Positions 22,790 to 32,728 are shown, counted from the stretch's first letter. The stretch: 64,000 bases of DNA from RI-153 sp041391225 (GCA_041391225.1 JAWKOL010000006.1:124001-188000); one strand, 5' to 3'. Numbers and translations are program-made. The notes: generated by a model from the sequence alone, not told the origin.

Positions 22790-22903
22790 ATGTTGACGAA
22801 TCGAACCGACATGCACACCAATCTGGGGCAGTTGTACTCGTATCTTTGGGGCGCAGGGCGCCCCGAGCAGATTGTGTGCGCACAGGATCAACGACCGATC
22901 TAA
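22790..22903 (+). CDS. candidate 37-aa leader peptide upstream of tyrS
   Basis: An ATG-to-TAA frame begins at the predicted transcription start and ends 24 nt before a terminator hairpin. It reads MLTNRTDMHTNLGQLYSYLW in its first 20 residues, with two Tyr codons (TAC TCG TAT) at positions 16 and 18. No Shine-Dalgarno site is present, so it would be leaderless. The layout (leader with Tyr codons, then terminator, then tyrosyl-tRNA synthetase) suggests attenuation, but whether the frame is translated is not shown. The same RNA also folds: GAACCGAC can pair with GTCGGTTC, and CAATCT with AGATTG. A non-canonical T-box or a chance frame are the alternatives. Confidence 0.4.
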   Translation: MLTNRTDMHTNLGQLYSYLWGAGRPEQIVCAQDQRPI

Positions 22904-22927
22904 CCGTCGGTTCCACTTTCACTTTGG

Positions 22928-22956
22928 ACGCGTGACGCACAGTCACGCGTTTTTTT
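22928..22956 (+). terminator. tyrS: Rho-independent terminator in the tyrS leader (attenuator candidate)
   Basis: ACGCGTGAC, loop GCACA and GTCACGCGT form a perfect 9-bp stem followed by seven T. It lies 51 nt upstream of the tyrS ATG and downstream of the leader promoter, so it must be read through or regulated for tyrS expression from that promoter. Confidence 0.85.
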
Positions 22957-23007
22957 GTTGCCAATTGTTGTGGGTATTCACATTTCACCACCTGGGGAGA
23001 ATGACAG

Positions 23008-24246
<1,239 letters not shown>

Positions 24247-24593
24247 GGAGGTGGAACAACGGGGTGGGGCGCGATTCGGGATGCCACGAAAGCGTTACCA
24301 ACTTAACAGTCACCAAAAATCTACCAATAAAAGAAGAGAAGTTGGCTATCACGCTTCCCCCGATAGTGGCTTCCAACCACAACGTGATAATCAACTTCTC
24401 TGACGGGAGTATAGCACAGATATTTCGGCTTGTAAACCCCCAATTTTGGACAGATTTTGTGGAAATACAGAGGCATTTCAGATCTTTATCGATGTAAACT
24501 TACAGCCACTTTTCGAGCGGGTGTCTAGTAAATATCATTACGACGTGGCGCCGACATGGTTTTGAAATGGTCCTCGAACAACGTGGATACATA
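24247..24593. other. intergenic region after tyrS with a long hairpin
   Basis: There is no convincing gene. A two-part stem (AGAGAAGTTG 24335-24344 with CAACTTCTCT 24392-24401, and ATCACG 24348-24353 with CGTGAT 24383-24388) could end tyrS transcription, though no T-tract follows. The rest is AT-richer than its neighbours and shows nothing recognisable. Confidence 0.6.
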
Positions 24594-24624
24594 ACGACCC
24601 GACCGGCATACCCGGTCGGGTCGT
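24594..24624 (-). terminator. hairpin terminator downstream of the tRNA-Asp pair
   Basis: ACGACCCGACCGG, loop CATAC and CCGGTCGGGTCGT form a perfect 13-bp stem starting 12 nt beyond the 3' end of the first tRNA (minus strand). T-rich flanks are weak on both strands. Confidence 0.7.
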
Positions 24625-24635
24625 TTCTATTCCTG

Positions 24636-24708
24636 CGGGAGCGACGGGATTTTGAACCCGCACCTTGGGCTTGACAGGCCAATATGCTAACCGCTACACC
24701 ACGCCCCC
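24636..24708 (-). tRNA. tRNA-Asp (anticodon GTC)
   Basis: On the minus strand the acceptor GGGGGCG pairs with CGCTCCC, with discriminator G. The anticodon loop CTGTCAA gives GTC, so aspartate. CCA is not encoded. The T loop reads TTCAAAAT, with one A more than the canonical TTCAAAT. Confidence 0.93.
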
Positions 24709-24750
24709 CGGTCTCGCTTTGTGGCATCCATTCCGAGTGAACCTCGGAGG

Positions 24751-24820
24751 CGGAGCGACGGATTTGAACCCGCGCCTTTGGCTTGACAGGCCAATATGCT
24801 AACCGCTACACCACGCCCCC
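24751..24820 (-). tRNA. tRNA-Asp (anticodon GTC), second copy
   Basis: The body is nearly identical to the neighbouring copy, with the same anticodon loop CTGTCAA. The T stem has CC where CCC is expected, and the acceptor 3' strand reads CGCTCC without the third C. The gene is therefore 70 nt and about 2-3 nt short. The positions (C homopolymers) suggest consensus errors rather than a dead tRNA. Confidence 0.88.
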
Positions 24821-24917
24821 ACAGACGAGACGCTATTCAATTGACTTTCGGTAGATATCATTCGGCCCTACGATTGTCAAATTGATCGGGGCGAAAATCG
24901 GTTAGGAATTTTCTCTG

Positions 24918-25836
24918 CTAAACGTAAATGTCGAGGCCCAGATTCGTCGAGGCAGAAGCAAACGCCGCTACTGCCAGTGCTGCCGTTTCCGGCTGCGGAG
25001 CGCTGTCGGCAGTGAAGGTGGCGGTCACCATCTCCGGTGAACCCGCTCCTGCCGGTGGCGTGTTTCCAGTGATCATCTCTGCATCACCCAACTCGCCGGT
25101 GGCCGACTCAGTTTTGTGATTGGCCTCGCTGCCCTCTTTGACCTGCGGTTGCTCATCTTGCGCCTTCGCCTTTTTGCCGTCGCCTTTGTCGTCGACCGGC
25201 TTGGTCTGCTCGTCGGCGAGGTCTTTGAGCGCTTCTTGGGCCATGCGGCTCGCCATCATCGCCACCTGTCGATCCGTAGAAGACGGAGTTCGACGGCGCC
25301 ATCGCCGCCTGGCGCAGTTGTTGTGCTTTGCGCAAGGTGGCTTCAGGATCATTCGGGACAGGCGAAAGGTCGATCTGCACCGAACCACCGATGGCGTAGC
25401 GACGACCGTCTGGCCCGACCTGGTAGGTGTAACTGGGGCCGCCCAGCGCATGTTGCCCGGCTACAGCAAGGTGGGCTCGTTCATGCCGCCGTACTTCGGC
25501 ATCACGGGTTTTCAGCTCTTCCAATACTGCCTGATCTTCTTCGCTCAGTTCACCAGTGACATTCACATCGACAATTGTGGCACCGCCTATGGACGATCCT
25601 GATGTTCCCAGGCCACAGCATAGACTACATCGGCACGTGGGGCTGTGCAATGTCGCAGTTGTATCCAACTCTGCCACGCTGGGCGTTTTCAACGTTTCTA
25701 CCGAGCGCGGCTGGCTATCCAGGTTAGCGGTTCTGACCGGTGCGGCTTCGCTATGCACGCGGACCAGGTAAGCGCCCCATGCCTGTAGGCTTTTCCTCGT
25801 ATTGTCTGCGCCGATGGCCATTGCTGCGGGCACCAT
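24918..25836 (-). CDS. SprA-related putative zinc metalloprotease (one frameshift)
   Basis: The ATG at 25836 is preceded by AGGAGG, slightly close. The N-terminal ~90 residues include a Cys cluster (CRCSLCCGLG). The conserved domain follows: ELKTRDAEVRRHERAHLAVAG with the HExxH zinc motif (HERAH), then SYTYQVGPDGRRYAIGG and DLSPVPNDPEATLRKAQQLRQAAMAPS, all hallmarks of the SprA-related/CJM1_0395 family. One frame change near 25285 shifts the C-terminal part (RQVAMMASRMAQEALKDLAD, then an acidic low-complexity tail ending GLDIYV). The intact product would be about 306 aa. Substrates of this family are unknown. Confidence 0.8.
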
Positions 25837-26044
25837 GTCCTCCTACTGGAAGAAGAATTTTGGATTCTATCTCGAATAGACGAACAAACCTGTTCGTGCT
25901 CTTCACTACGTTTATCGGCAGCATGGACAGAGTTGTTCAGTGGAAATGCGCAGGGAATTTCAAAATCTATAGTTCAATCGCACTAGCTGACGGTATCGTA
26001 AGTACCACGTTGGGGCGTAAAGAGGGGAGATACACAAATCTATG

Positions 26045-27142
26045 CTACTTTGAGCTTCGGCGTAGGGGCAGCCGTCGCTGGAGTCGCTTCCACAGTGGTT
26101 CAGCCTCGACAGCTTTGGCGGGCTGATCATGGGGCGCTTGATCTGAGGGTTTGGGGAGCCGCTTGCGTAGATCGCCGGTGAGCCGTTGGGCCACTGCCTG
26201 GCCGCGTGCGAGTGCATCGTCGAAGAATTGGCGCAGCAGATCGGGCGTGATCTTGCGTCCTTCCACCGCCCACAGCACAACCGCCTCGCCAATCGCCCAC
26301 GTGCCTGCGTAGGAGACGGCGACCTTGGGCGCGATCCCCCAAACCGGGATCAGGCCCACCAGTTCGCGTGCCAACTGTCGAAATAGGAACCCACCCCCCA
26401 GCACGCCCATGATCTCGCCGAGCAGGTGCTGGGGGCTGCCCTGTTTGCCGGCCATGACGGCGATCTTGTAGGCCATCACCAACTGATTTTTGGTCAACAC
26501 GATCAGATCGCTGACATTGAGCGGGATGCCAAGCCCAGGGATGACTTCGGCGATGCCTGTGCTGAATGCGTAGGTGGCGTTGACCTGGGCCGTCTCCTGG
26601 ATCAGTTGTTGGAACGCTGCCGGGCGCAATGGGGGCAGACGATGGGCCAGCGCCAGGCGCAAGCTGGGCAGAGCCAGCGCGACAATGGCCTCGGGAATCT
26701 GTTTTCGCACGGTAGCAGCGTTGAACTCAGGCGCGAGGACGCGCTTTTCTTCGCCGCGACGTGACAACGCCGCCCCGGGTGTGGCGGCAGCCGAGCCGGT
26801 GACGACGATCAGCACAGGAACACGCAGCGCGGTCAGGCGGCGGTACGTCTCTTGCATCGGAGCCGTCAACTCGACGGATGGGGTGAGCACAAGCGCAAAG
26901 TCGATGTGCGCCTGCGCCTGGGCAACGTCGACGGCATCCGGCGTGGCGGCTGTGATCCACGGATGGATGAATGCGGCATCTCCGTCGCTTAAGTGCGCGG
27001 CCAACGTCGACGCGTCGCTTTCGTCTTCCGCCACGACGAGCAGGTGAAAAGGGCGCACAACGTCTTCGCGGATCTCGTCGACATTGACCTGGCTGACGAT
27101 GCGCCAGAGCGTGCTAAGTTTGAGGGTATTGAAAAAGCTCAT
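26045..27142 (-). CDS. DUF697-family membrane-associated protein
   Basis: 365 aa. The N-terminal ~190 residues look like a degenerate nucleotide-binding fold (FHLLVVAEDESDASTLAAHL, VLIVVTGSA) without a recognisable P-loop. The C-terminal half matches DUF697: TGIAEVIPGLGIPLNVSDL, LTKNQLVMAYKIA, LLGEIMGVLGGGFLFRQLAR and IGEAVVLWAVEG, with hydrophobic stretches that probably insert in the membrane. DUF697 often follows an Era-like GTPase domain. The tail is basic. The gene sits 3 bp downstream of threonine aldolase on the same strand. Function unknown. Confidence 0.65.
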   Translation of the reverse strand: MSFFNTLKLSTLWRIVSQVNVDEIREDVVRPFHLLVVAEDESDASTLAAHLSDGDAAFIHPWITAATPDAVDVAQAQAHIDFALVLTPSVELTAPMQETYRRLTALRVPVLIVVTGSAAATPGAALSRRGEEKRVLAPEFNAATVRKQIPEAIVALALPSLRLALAHRLPPLRPAAFQQLIQETAQVNATYAFSTGIAEVIPGLGIPLNVSDLIVLTKNQLVMAYKIAVMAGKQGSPQHLLGEIMGVLGGGFLFRQLARELVGLIPVWGIAPKVAVSYAGTWAIGEAVVLWAVEGRKITPDLLRQFFDDALARGQAVAQRLTGDLRKRLPKPSDQAPHDQPAKAVEAEPLWKRLQRRLPLRRSSK

Positions 27143-27145
27143 TGA

Positions 27146-28243
27146 CTATCCGTAGGTATGAACCTTGTTCACATCGCCGGTTGGCGCAGCATCCAACACA
27201 CGCTCGAAGGTTGCCAGCGTGCGCTCGATATCTTCTGCGCTGATGTGGTAGTTGGTCACCGCGCGCAGGCGCTTACCACCGATGGGGTTGAGCAGTATAT
27301 TTTCTTCACGTAGCGATGCCGAGAGCTGGGCCGGGGTCAACGTGGGGTGATCCAGCTCAAAGATGACGATGTCTGTCTCAATCGTGGCAGGATCGACGTT
27401 GATTGGGGCCATGCGCGCCAGTCCTTCGGCCAGTTGTTTGGCGTGGGCATGATCGTCGGCGAGGCGTTCCACCATTTCGGTAACGGCCACAATGCCGGCA
27501 GCGGCGATGACGCCGGCCTGGCGCATACCGCCGCCCACCACTTTGCGCATCCGCCGCGCCTTGCGGATGAACTCTTTGCTCCCTGCCACCACCGATCCTA
27601 CCGGCGCCGCCAGCCCTTTGCTCAGGCAAACGCTGACACTGTCGGCGTTCTGGAGCAGACGCGCTGGAGTAACGTTGAGCGCCACCGCCGCGTTCCACAG
27701 GCGGGCGCCGTCTACGTGCAAGGCCAGGTCGTAACGGTGCGCCAGATCGCCGACTGCGTCCATGTAGGCGACGGGCAGGGCGCGTCCTCCACAGCGATTG
27801 TGGGTGTTTTCCACCGCGATCAGGCGCGTGATGGGGAAGTGTTCATTCTCACCGCGGATGGCGGTTTCCACTTGTTCCAGATCGAGGGTGCCGTCGGGCT
27901 GGTTGATCACCGAACGGGGATGCACGCCGCCCAGCGCCGCGGATCCGCCCTGTTCGTAGAGGAAAATGTGGGCCTGATCGCCCAGGATCATCTCGTCACC
28001 GCGGCCGCAGTGGCTGAGGACGGAGATCAGGTTGCCCATGGTGCCGCTGGATACGAAGACGGCAGCCTCCATGCCCAACATCTCCGCCGTGATCGCTTCG
28101 AGGCGGTTGACGGTGGGGTCTTCGCCGTAGACATCGTCGCCTACTTCGGCGTTGGCCATTGCCTGCCACATCGCCGGCGTAGGTTTTGTCACCGTGTCGG
28201 AGCGCAGGTCGATGACGGGTTTCGTGGCGCCGTTGGTTGTCAC
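27146..28243 (-). CDS. ltaE: low-specificity L-threonine aldolase
   Basis: 365 aa from the GTG at 28243, chosen because GGGAGA lies 8 nt upstream; a longer frame to 28312 would translate intergenic repeat DNA. The family is clear: IDLRSDTVTKPTPAM, NAEVGDDVYGEDPTVN, VSSGTMGNLISV, the PLP-stacking region LHVDGARLWNAAVAL and SVCLSKGLAAPVGS with the PLP-binding Lys. It cleaves L-threonine or L-allo-threonine to glycine and acetaldehyde in the cytosol. It probably shares a transcript with the DUF697 gene. Confidence 0.93.
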   Translation of the reverse strand: MTTNGATKPVIDLRSDTVTKPTPAMWQAMANAEVGDDVYGEDPTVNRLEAITAEMLGMEAAVFVSSGTMGNLISVLSHCGRGDEMILGDQAHIFLYEQGGSAALGGVHPRSVINQPDGTLDLEQVETAIRGENEHFPITRLIAVENTHNRCGGRALPVAYMDAVGDLAHRYDLALHVDGARLWNAAVALNVTPARLLQNADSVSVCLSKGLAAPVGSVVAGSKEFIRKARRMRKVVGGGMRQAGVIAAAGIVAVTEMVERLADDHAHAKQLAEGLARMAPINVDPATIETDIVIFELDHPTLTPAQLSASLREENILLNPIGGKRLRAVTNYHISAEDIERTLATFERVLDAAPTGDVNKVHTYG

Positions 28244-28273
28244 TGTTGGTTTCTCCCGGTTCAGGTTAAGGGT

Positions 28274-28376
28274 TAGCGATTGAGCGATTAGGAGATTGAG
28301 CGATTGGAGCACAGATCCAATCGCCTAATCTCTTAATCGCCTAATCCCACTCAGAAGGCTTAAGTTAATGGCATTG
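28274..28376. repeat. inverted pair of 7-8-mer arrays plus a lone IS4-type end-like sequence
   Basis: The left arm (28274-28306) carries GATTGAGC/GATTAGG units and the right arm (28315-28348) carries TAATCGCC and TAATCTCT octamers, complementary to the left. At 28359-28376 CTTAAGTTAATGGCATTG resembles the end of the MITE-like elements and IS231-type termini, but no second end is visible. Confidence 0.6.
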
Positions 28377-28404
28377 ACTGCGTACGTCCTAATTGAATTT
28401 TCCA

Positions 28405-30603
28405 TCAAAGACGCAACGCCGAAAGCAAGAATTGGATGAACTCGCCGGTGTCGTTGCGGCGGAAGAGATAGCCGCCCTCGAACGTCTGCGCGATGCCGTC
28501 AATGCGCAACGCTTCGGCGGTGGCCCAGCCCAACGTGTTGCGTACACTTTCGTTTTCGGCCCAGAGTTTGCCGATGCCACGGCGTGGCACCAGTAGACCG
28601 ATCTCGCCAGGCTGTAGCGCCGGATCATCGATGTTCTCTGGATCGCCGGGGTTCCAGCTATTGGGGAACCATTCCCAGGTGCCGTTGGTGTCGTAGCGCA
28701 CGTAGATCCGCTGTTGCCCATCCAACTGCCAGAGCACGACGCCGCGCTGGAAGGGCTGGATCTCAAATGCGGTAGGCATGGCCGGGCCGGCGGCGCAACC
28801 AAGGCGCGATGCAAGCAGTGGGTTGTTGTTCAAGTATTGCGCAACAACCGGGTCCGGTTGATTCTGGCAAGTTGGCTCAGGCGTCGCAGTATGTGTCGGC
28901 ACCACGGATGGCAGTGCGATGATCTCCGGCGTGAAGGTAGGCGTCGGCGGCGCCGGTGTGGGCGTCGGTGGCACCGGCGTGGGTGTCGCTGTGGGTGTGG
29001 GCGTCGACGTGAGCGTTGGCGTCAGTTTGGCAGTGTCCGTAGGCGTCGGCGTCTCGGTGGGCGTCTCTGTCGGTGTGACTGTCGCCGTGGGCCTGGGGCT
29101 GGTGGCTGTGGGCGGGATCTGGGCCGTAGCCGTTGCTTCGCTGGTCTCCTCGGCGACCGCGGTAGGCAACGTTTCTGCTTCATCAATTGCCGTGGCCGAA
29201 GGTGTCACCGTTGGTGTGTCTGTTGGATTGAGTGCCACGATGATGGGATCGTCTGTCGGCTCTGGCGTGGACGATCCATCGTCCCCGGGCAAGCTGACGG
29301 GCGGCTGCGGCGGTTCACCGAAGAGCCGCGGGACGAGGTTGGCGGCTGAGATGGCGACAAAAAAGAGCAGCACCACCGAGGCCAGCCCAGCGGCAGCCAG
29401 GAGCAGGCGGTTACGCAATGTGGGCTGCCGACGTGGCTGCGCCTGCGTCGCCGACGCGGGCGGCGATGCAGGCGCAGCCGGTGCAGTGACAGGTCTGTTT
29501 ATCGTTGTGTTGCCCCGCTGCGGCGCCGGCACAAGGACCGTCTCTGTGCGCGGGGTGACGGGCGCAGGCGTCGTCGGCAACGAAGCCAGCGTCATCGTGC
29601 TGGTGACCTCGCCGTTTTCGTCACCTGCTTCTTCGACGATGGGGGCGCGGCCCGCGGCCAGAGCGAAGGCGTTGGCCAGGTCGACGGCGCTTGCGTAGCG
29701 CTGATTCGGGTCTTTGGCCAGGGTGTGGCGCAGGATCTCTACCACCATCGGCGGCAACGTGGTCAGCACATCGTCCGGCACGGTGATCGGGTCATAGACG
29801 TGGGCGTGGAGGATCTGCGTCATGGTGCCGGTGAAGGGCGCACGGCCCACCAGGCAGCGGTAGAGCACCGCGCCCAACGAGTAGATGTCTGATCGCCCGT
29901 CGATCTGGCGACTGCCCTCGCACTGTTCCGGCGACATGTAGGCCGGCGTGCCGATGGTGCGGCCCACGTGGGTCAACTCGGGCGTGTCCAGGGCGCGGGC
30001 GATGCCGAAATCGGAGAGCAACGGCACCACAGGGTATTCGGCCGATTCGATCTGGATGCTGTTGGGCGCGCCAGGACGAGAGGGACGTAGCAAAATGTTG
30101 CTGGGCTTGACATCGCGGTGGACGATGCCGCGGTTGTGGGCGTAGGCCAGGGAACGGGCGATAGGTTCGAGCAGGTTGCATGTCTCTTCGGCGTGTAGGT
30201 GACCGCGCCGATCCAGCCACTGGCCCAGGCTTTCACCTTCCACCAACTCCATCGCAATGTAGGCGACGCCATCGACCTTGGAATCGCCCACTTGCAGCGT
30301 CTCCACGATGTGTGGGTGTCGCAGCGTGCCGGCTGTCTGCGCTTCCTGGCGGAAGCGAGATCGGGTGATCTCATCGGCGCTGGGCATCAGCACTTTGAGC
30401 GCCACAGAGCGGCCGCGCACCTGATCATACGCCTGGTAGACAGTGGCTGCGCCGCCACTGCCCAGCCGACGCCCCACCAGGTAACGCCCCACACGCTGAC
30501 CGGTGAGATCGCTGTTGTTGGGCGCGCCGCGTTCGCCGCTCTCCTGCCCGCGCGGTGACTCGTCATTTTGATTGGGCGGTATGGGTTGAGAAGGTGGACC
30601 CAT
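28405..30603 (-). CDS. transmembrane Ser/Thr protein kinase (PknB-like) with extracytoplasmic domain
   Basis: 732 aa from ATG 30603. The kinase domain has the Gly loop LGSGGAATVY (48-56), Lys70 in ALKVL, HRDVKPSN (162-169), DFG (198-200) and GTPAYMSPEQ. A linker rich in Pro, Thr and Ala leads to one transmembrane segment (LLLAAAGLASVVLLFFVAIS), then about 120 residues of Thr-Pro repeats and a C-terminal domain of about 150 residues (RGVVLWQLDGQQRIYVRYD, WEWFPNSWNPGDPE, LGWATAEALRIDG) likely to sense an external ligand. The gene is divergent from an FHA-winged-helix regulator, a plausible phosphorylation target. Confidence 0.9.
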   Translation of the reverse strand: MGPPSQPIPPNQNDESPRGQESGERGAPNNSDLTGQRVGRYLVGRRLGSGGAATVYQAYDQVRGRSVALKVLMPSADEITRSRFRQEAQTAGTLRHPHIVETLQVGDSKVDGVAYIAMELVEGESLGQWLDRRGHLHAEETCNLLEPIARSLAYAHNRGIVHRDVKPSNILLRPSRPGAPNSIQIESAEYPVVPLLSDFGIARALDTPELTHVGRTIGTPAYMSPEQCEGSRQIDGRSDIYSLGAVLYRCLVGRAPFTGTMTQILHAHVYDPITVPDDVLTTLPPMVVEILRHTLAKDPNQRYASAVDLANAFALAAGRAPIVEEAGDENGEVTSTMTLASLPTTPAPVTPRTETVLVPAPQRGNTTINRPVTAPAAPASPPASATQAQPRRQPTLRNRLLLAAAGLASVVLLFFVAISAANLVPRLFGEPPQPPVSLPGDDGSSTPEPTDDPIIVALNPTDTPTVTPSATAIDEAETLPTAVAEETSEATATAQIPPTATSPRPTATVTPTETPTETPTPTDTAKLTPTLTSTPTPTATPTPVPPTPTPAPPTPTFTPEIIALPSVVPTHTATPEPTCQNQPDPVVAQYLNNNPLLASRLGCAAGPAMPTAFEIQPFQRGVVLWQLDGQQRIYVRYDTNGTWEWFPNSWNPGDPENIDDPALQPGEIGLLVPRRGIGKLWAENESVRNTLGWATAEALRIDGIAQTFEGGYLFRRNDTGEFIQFLLSALRL

Positions 30604-31033
30604 CACGAAATATCCATCTACTGGTGACAGGCGCGTCGCCTGTTGAGTTGCTCGATGTGGTTTCTACATGAATAGGACTTACGCAAGCCAAGCCTGTAAG
30701 GGCGCAATATATTGCGCCCCTACCCCCAAACAGTGCGTAAATCTAAAGAATTGTGGTTCTTACGAGAGACGCCGTCGCCAGGCGTCGAGTTCCCATGAAA
30801 TTCTACAAACTTTGCCAGCCTACCCGCTTACTGGTATGATTGCAAAACACGTTCGATGGTGGGCGACTGGTGAGCATTTGAACATTCTAGCACAGGCAGT
30901 AGGGCCAACCAAACGATTCTGCCGAATTTCGGTTGCGGACACGTTTGAGTCGGCGATGGCGATGTGAGTTTCGCCCTCCTCACTTCTCGAACGTCTCCCC
31001 CGATCCACAATTTTTATCCGCAAGAGGTAAATC
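30604..31033. other. divergent intergenic region, kinase / FHA regulator
   Basis: 430 nt without a gene. It holds a perfect 20-bp palindrome at 30700-30719 flanked by TAAG and CCTAC, and a moderately AT-rich stretch (30840-31030) where promoters for both genes are expected. I cannot fix a promoter with confidence. Confidence 0.6.
30700..30719. repeat. perfect 20-bp palindrome GGGCGCAATATATTGCGCCC
   Basis: The sequence equals its reverse complement. Similar short palindromes ending in CCCCTAC are common dispersed repeats in cyanobacteria and Chloroflexota, from memory. In this window I see one copy. Confidence 0.85.
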
Positions 31034-31684
31034 GTGAGCCAGTATGGTCGTTTAATCTGCATCAGCGGTCCAAATATCGGCAAAGAGTATGCGCTGAACC
31101 AAGATCGCATGACAATCGGGCGCTCATCGACGCAAGATATTGTCCTGAACGACAACTACGCCAGCCGTCAGCACGCTGAAGTGCATTACTTGCAGAATGC
31201 GTACCGCGTTCACGATTTGGGCAGCAAGAACGGCGTTTGGGTGGATGGTCGGCGGCTGGGTGAAGGGGCTACCGCCTGGCTCGAAGACGGCATGGAGGTG
31301 CAGTTCGCGTCGACGCGTTTTCGCTTCCAGGACCCTTCGGCCACGATCACGGCGCCGGCGTTGATCGCGGTGCGCGAACCCGCTCTGCACGTGGACCCGT
31401 CCACGCGGCAGGTCTACGTGGACGGCGTGTTGCTCGATCCGCCGCTGAGCGTCAAGCAATTTGATCTGCTCTGGTACCTTTACCAGAACCGCGGGCGTGT
31501 GGTGAGCAAAGATGAGATCGCCCTCAATGTGTGGCCAGAGGTGGAAGGCGAAGTCTACGACGCCAACATCGACCGCATGGTGAGCCGGGTTCGCTCGCGC
31601 ATCGAGCCTGAAGCCAGCGAAGATGCGCGTTTCATCGTCACTGTGCGCGGCTACGGCTACCAGATGAAGGATGATCTTATATGA
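31034..31684 (+). CDS. FHA-domain transcriptional regulator with OmpR-type winged helix
   Basis: 216 aa from GTG 31034, preceded by AAGAGGT. The N-terminal FHA domain (about 1-100) has the phosphothreonine-binding signature: MTIGRSSTQDIVLNDNYASRQHAEV and LGSKNGVWVDGRRL. The C-terminal winged helix of the Trans_reg_C family follows (LSVKQFDLLWYLYQNRGRVVSKDEIALNVW, then VDRMVSRVRSRIE-like and RGYGYQM). It likely binds DNA and responds to a phosphorylated partner or its own kinase, most simply the divergent Ser/Thr kinase. The order FHA then winged helix is the reverse of EmbR. The stop overlaps the tagI ATG (ATATGA). Confidence 0.88.
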   Translation: MSQYGRLICISGPNIGKEYALNQDRMTIGRSSTQDIVLNDNYASRQHAEVHYLQNAYRVHDLGSKNGVWVDGRRLGEGATAWLEDGMEVQFASTRFRFQDPSATITAPALIAVREPALHVDPSTRQVYVDGVLLDPPLSVKQFDLLWYLYQNRGRVVSKDEIALNVWPEVEGEVYDANIDRMVSRVRSRIEPEASEDARFIVTVRGYGYQMKDDLI

Positions 31685-32237
31685 CCACCTACTGCGAAGC
31701 TGCCCCTGGTGATCCCCTACACGGGCCATACCACGACGGCGAATACGGCTTCCCCGCGCGCGATGACAGCGTCCTCTTTGAGCGGCTGATCCTGGAGATC
31801 AACCAGGCTGGGCTGTCCTGGGCGACGATTTTGCGCAAGCGCGCCAACTTCTGGCAAGCCTACGACGGTTTCGACATCGACAAAGTCGCGGCCTATGGCG
31901 AAGAAGACCGGCAGCGCCTGCTTGCCGATGCGGGCATCATCCGCAACCGGCTCAAAGTGGACGCCGCCATCGAGAACGCCAGCCGCTTACAGGCGATCCG
32001 CGACGAGTACGGCTCCTTCGCCGACTGGCTCGATCACCACCATCCCCTCACCAAAGAGGAATGGGTCAAGCTCTTCAAGAAGACTTTTCGCTTCACCGGC
32101 GGTGAGATCGTGGGCGAATTCCTCATGAGCACCGGCTACCTGCCCGGCGCACACGTGGATAGCTGCCCTGTCTTCGCCGAGATCGCCGCCCTCAACCCGC
32201 CGTGGATGCAGCCGCCGCCGCCGAACGCCGAAAGTGA
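31681..32237 (+). CDS. tag: DNA-3-methyladenine glycosylase I
   Basis: The ATG at 31681 overlaps the regulator stop. About 185 aa of TagI family: YHDGEYGFPARDDSVLFERLILE, NQAGLSWATILRKRANFW, YGEEDRQRLLADAGIIRN, FKKTFRFTGGEIVGEFLMSTGYL and HVDSCPVF. It removes 3-methyladenine from alkylated DNA. As read, the frame runs into the next gene; one indel in the CCGCCGCCG run near 32215-32228 would bring in the TGA at 32235-32237, giving a 4-bp overlap with the channel gene. The usual zinc site shows only a subset of the Cys/His residues (C5, H-C near the end). Confidence 0.88.
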
Positions 32238-32574
32238 GATCCGTGCTTGCGCTGCTGCTGACGTTGCGTCAATTTGTCAAAGCGATCCAGTATGCGGCGC
32301 GCGATCCCGAATTTCGCACACTGGGCGCGTTGACGGCGATGTTGCTGGCGCTGGGAACGCTCTTCTACCGCACCATCGAAGGCTGGGATTGGCTCGACAG
32401 CCTCTACTTCTGTGTCATCACCCTGGCGACGGTGGGCTACGGCGACTTCAGTCCGCAGACCGCTGCTTAAGCAAAATCTTCACCATGATCTACATCTTCC
32501 TGGGCATTGGGCTGCTTGTGGCCGTCTTCACCCGCCTCGCCGATGCTCTGGTGCAGTCTCGTAGCAAACAGTGA
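32234..32574 (+). CDS. two-transmembrane K+ channel (Ion_trans_2, one frameshift)
   Basis: The GTG at 32234 overlaps the predicted tagI stop. About 113 aa: a first transmembrane segment (LGALTAMLLALGTLFY), a pore helix with the K+ selectivity filter TLATVGYGDFSPQT, then a second transmembrane segment (MIYIFLGIGLLVAVFTRLAD) displaced by a frame change near 32467. No cytoplasmic RCK domain follows. It probably forms a tetrameric K+ channel. Confidence 0.85.
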
Positions 32575-32728
32575 AATTGCACCGCCGTTGTGTACATTGT
32601 TCAAAATGATCACTGCGTTTCCTGTGCGCTTTCTGCTGATTCCCCCTTGTCGTGATGATAAACTGAGAATGTTGGCCCGCGCACACCGGCGCGGACCAAT
32701 CCAACCCCAATCCTCAGCATGGACGTAT

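Noticed and set aside
22790..22956. Canonical T-box riboswitch before tyrS
   Set aside because: No GGTGGNACCGCG core is visible and TTTGGACGCG is only a partial match, so I report a leader candidate instead.
31681..32574. TagI-channel fusion protein
   Set aside because: The frame after about 32230 is not protein-like until 32470, and a GTG/TGA overlap at 32234-32237 marks separate genes with one indel.
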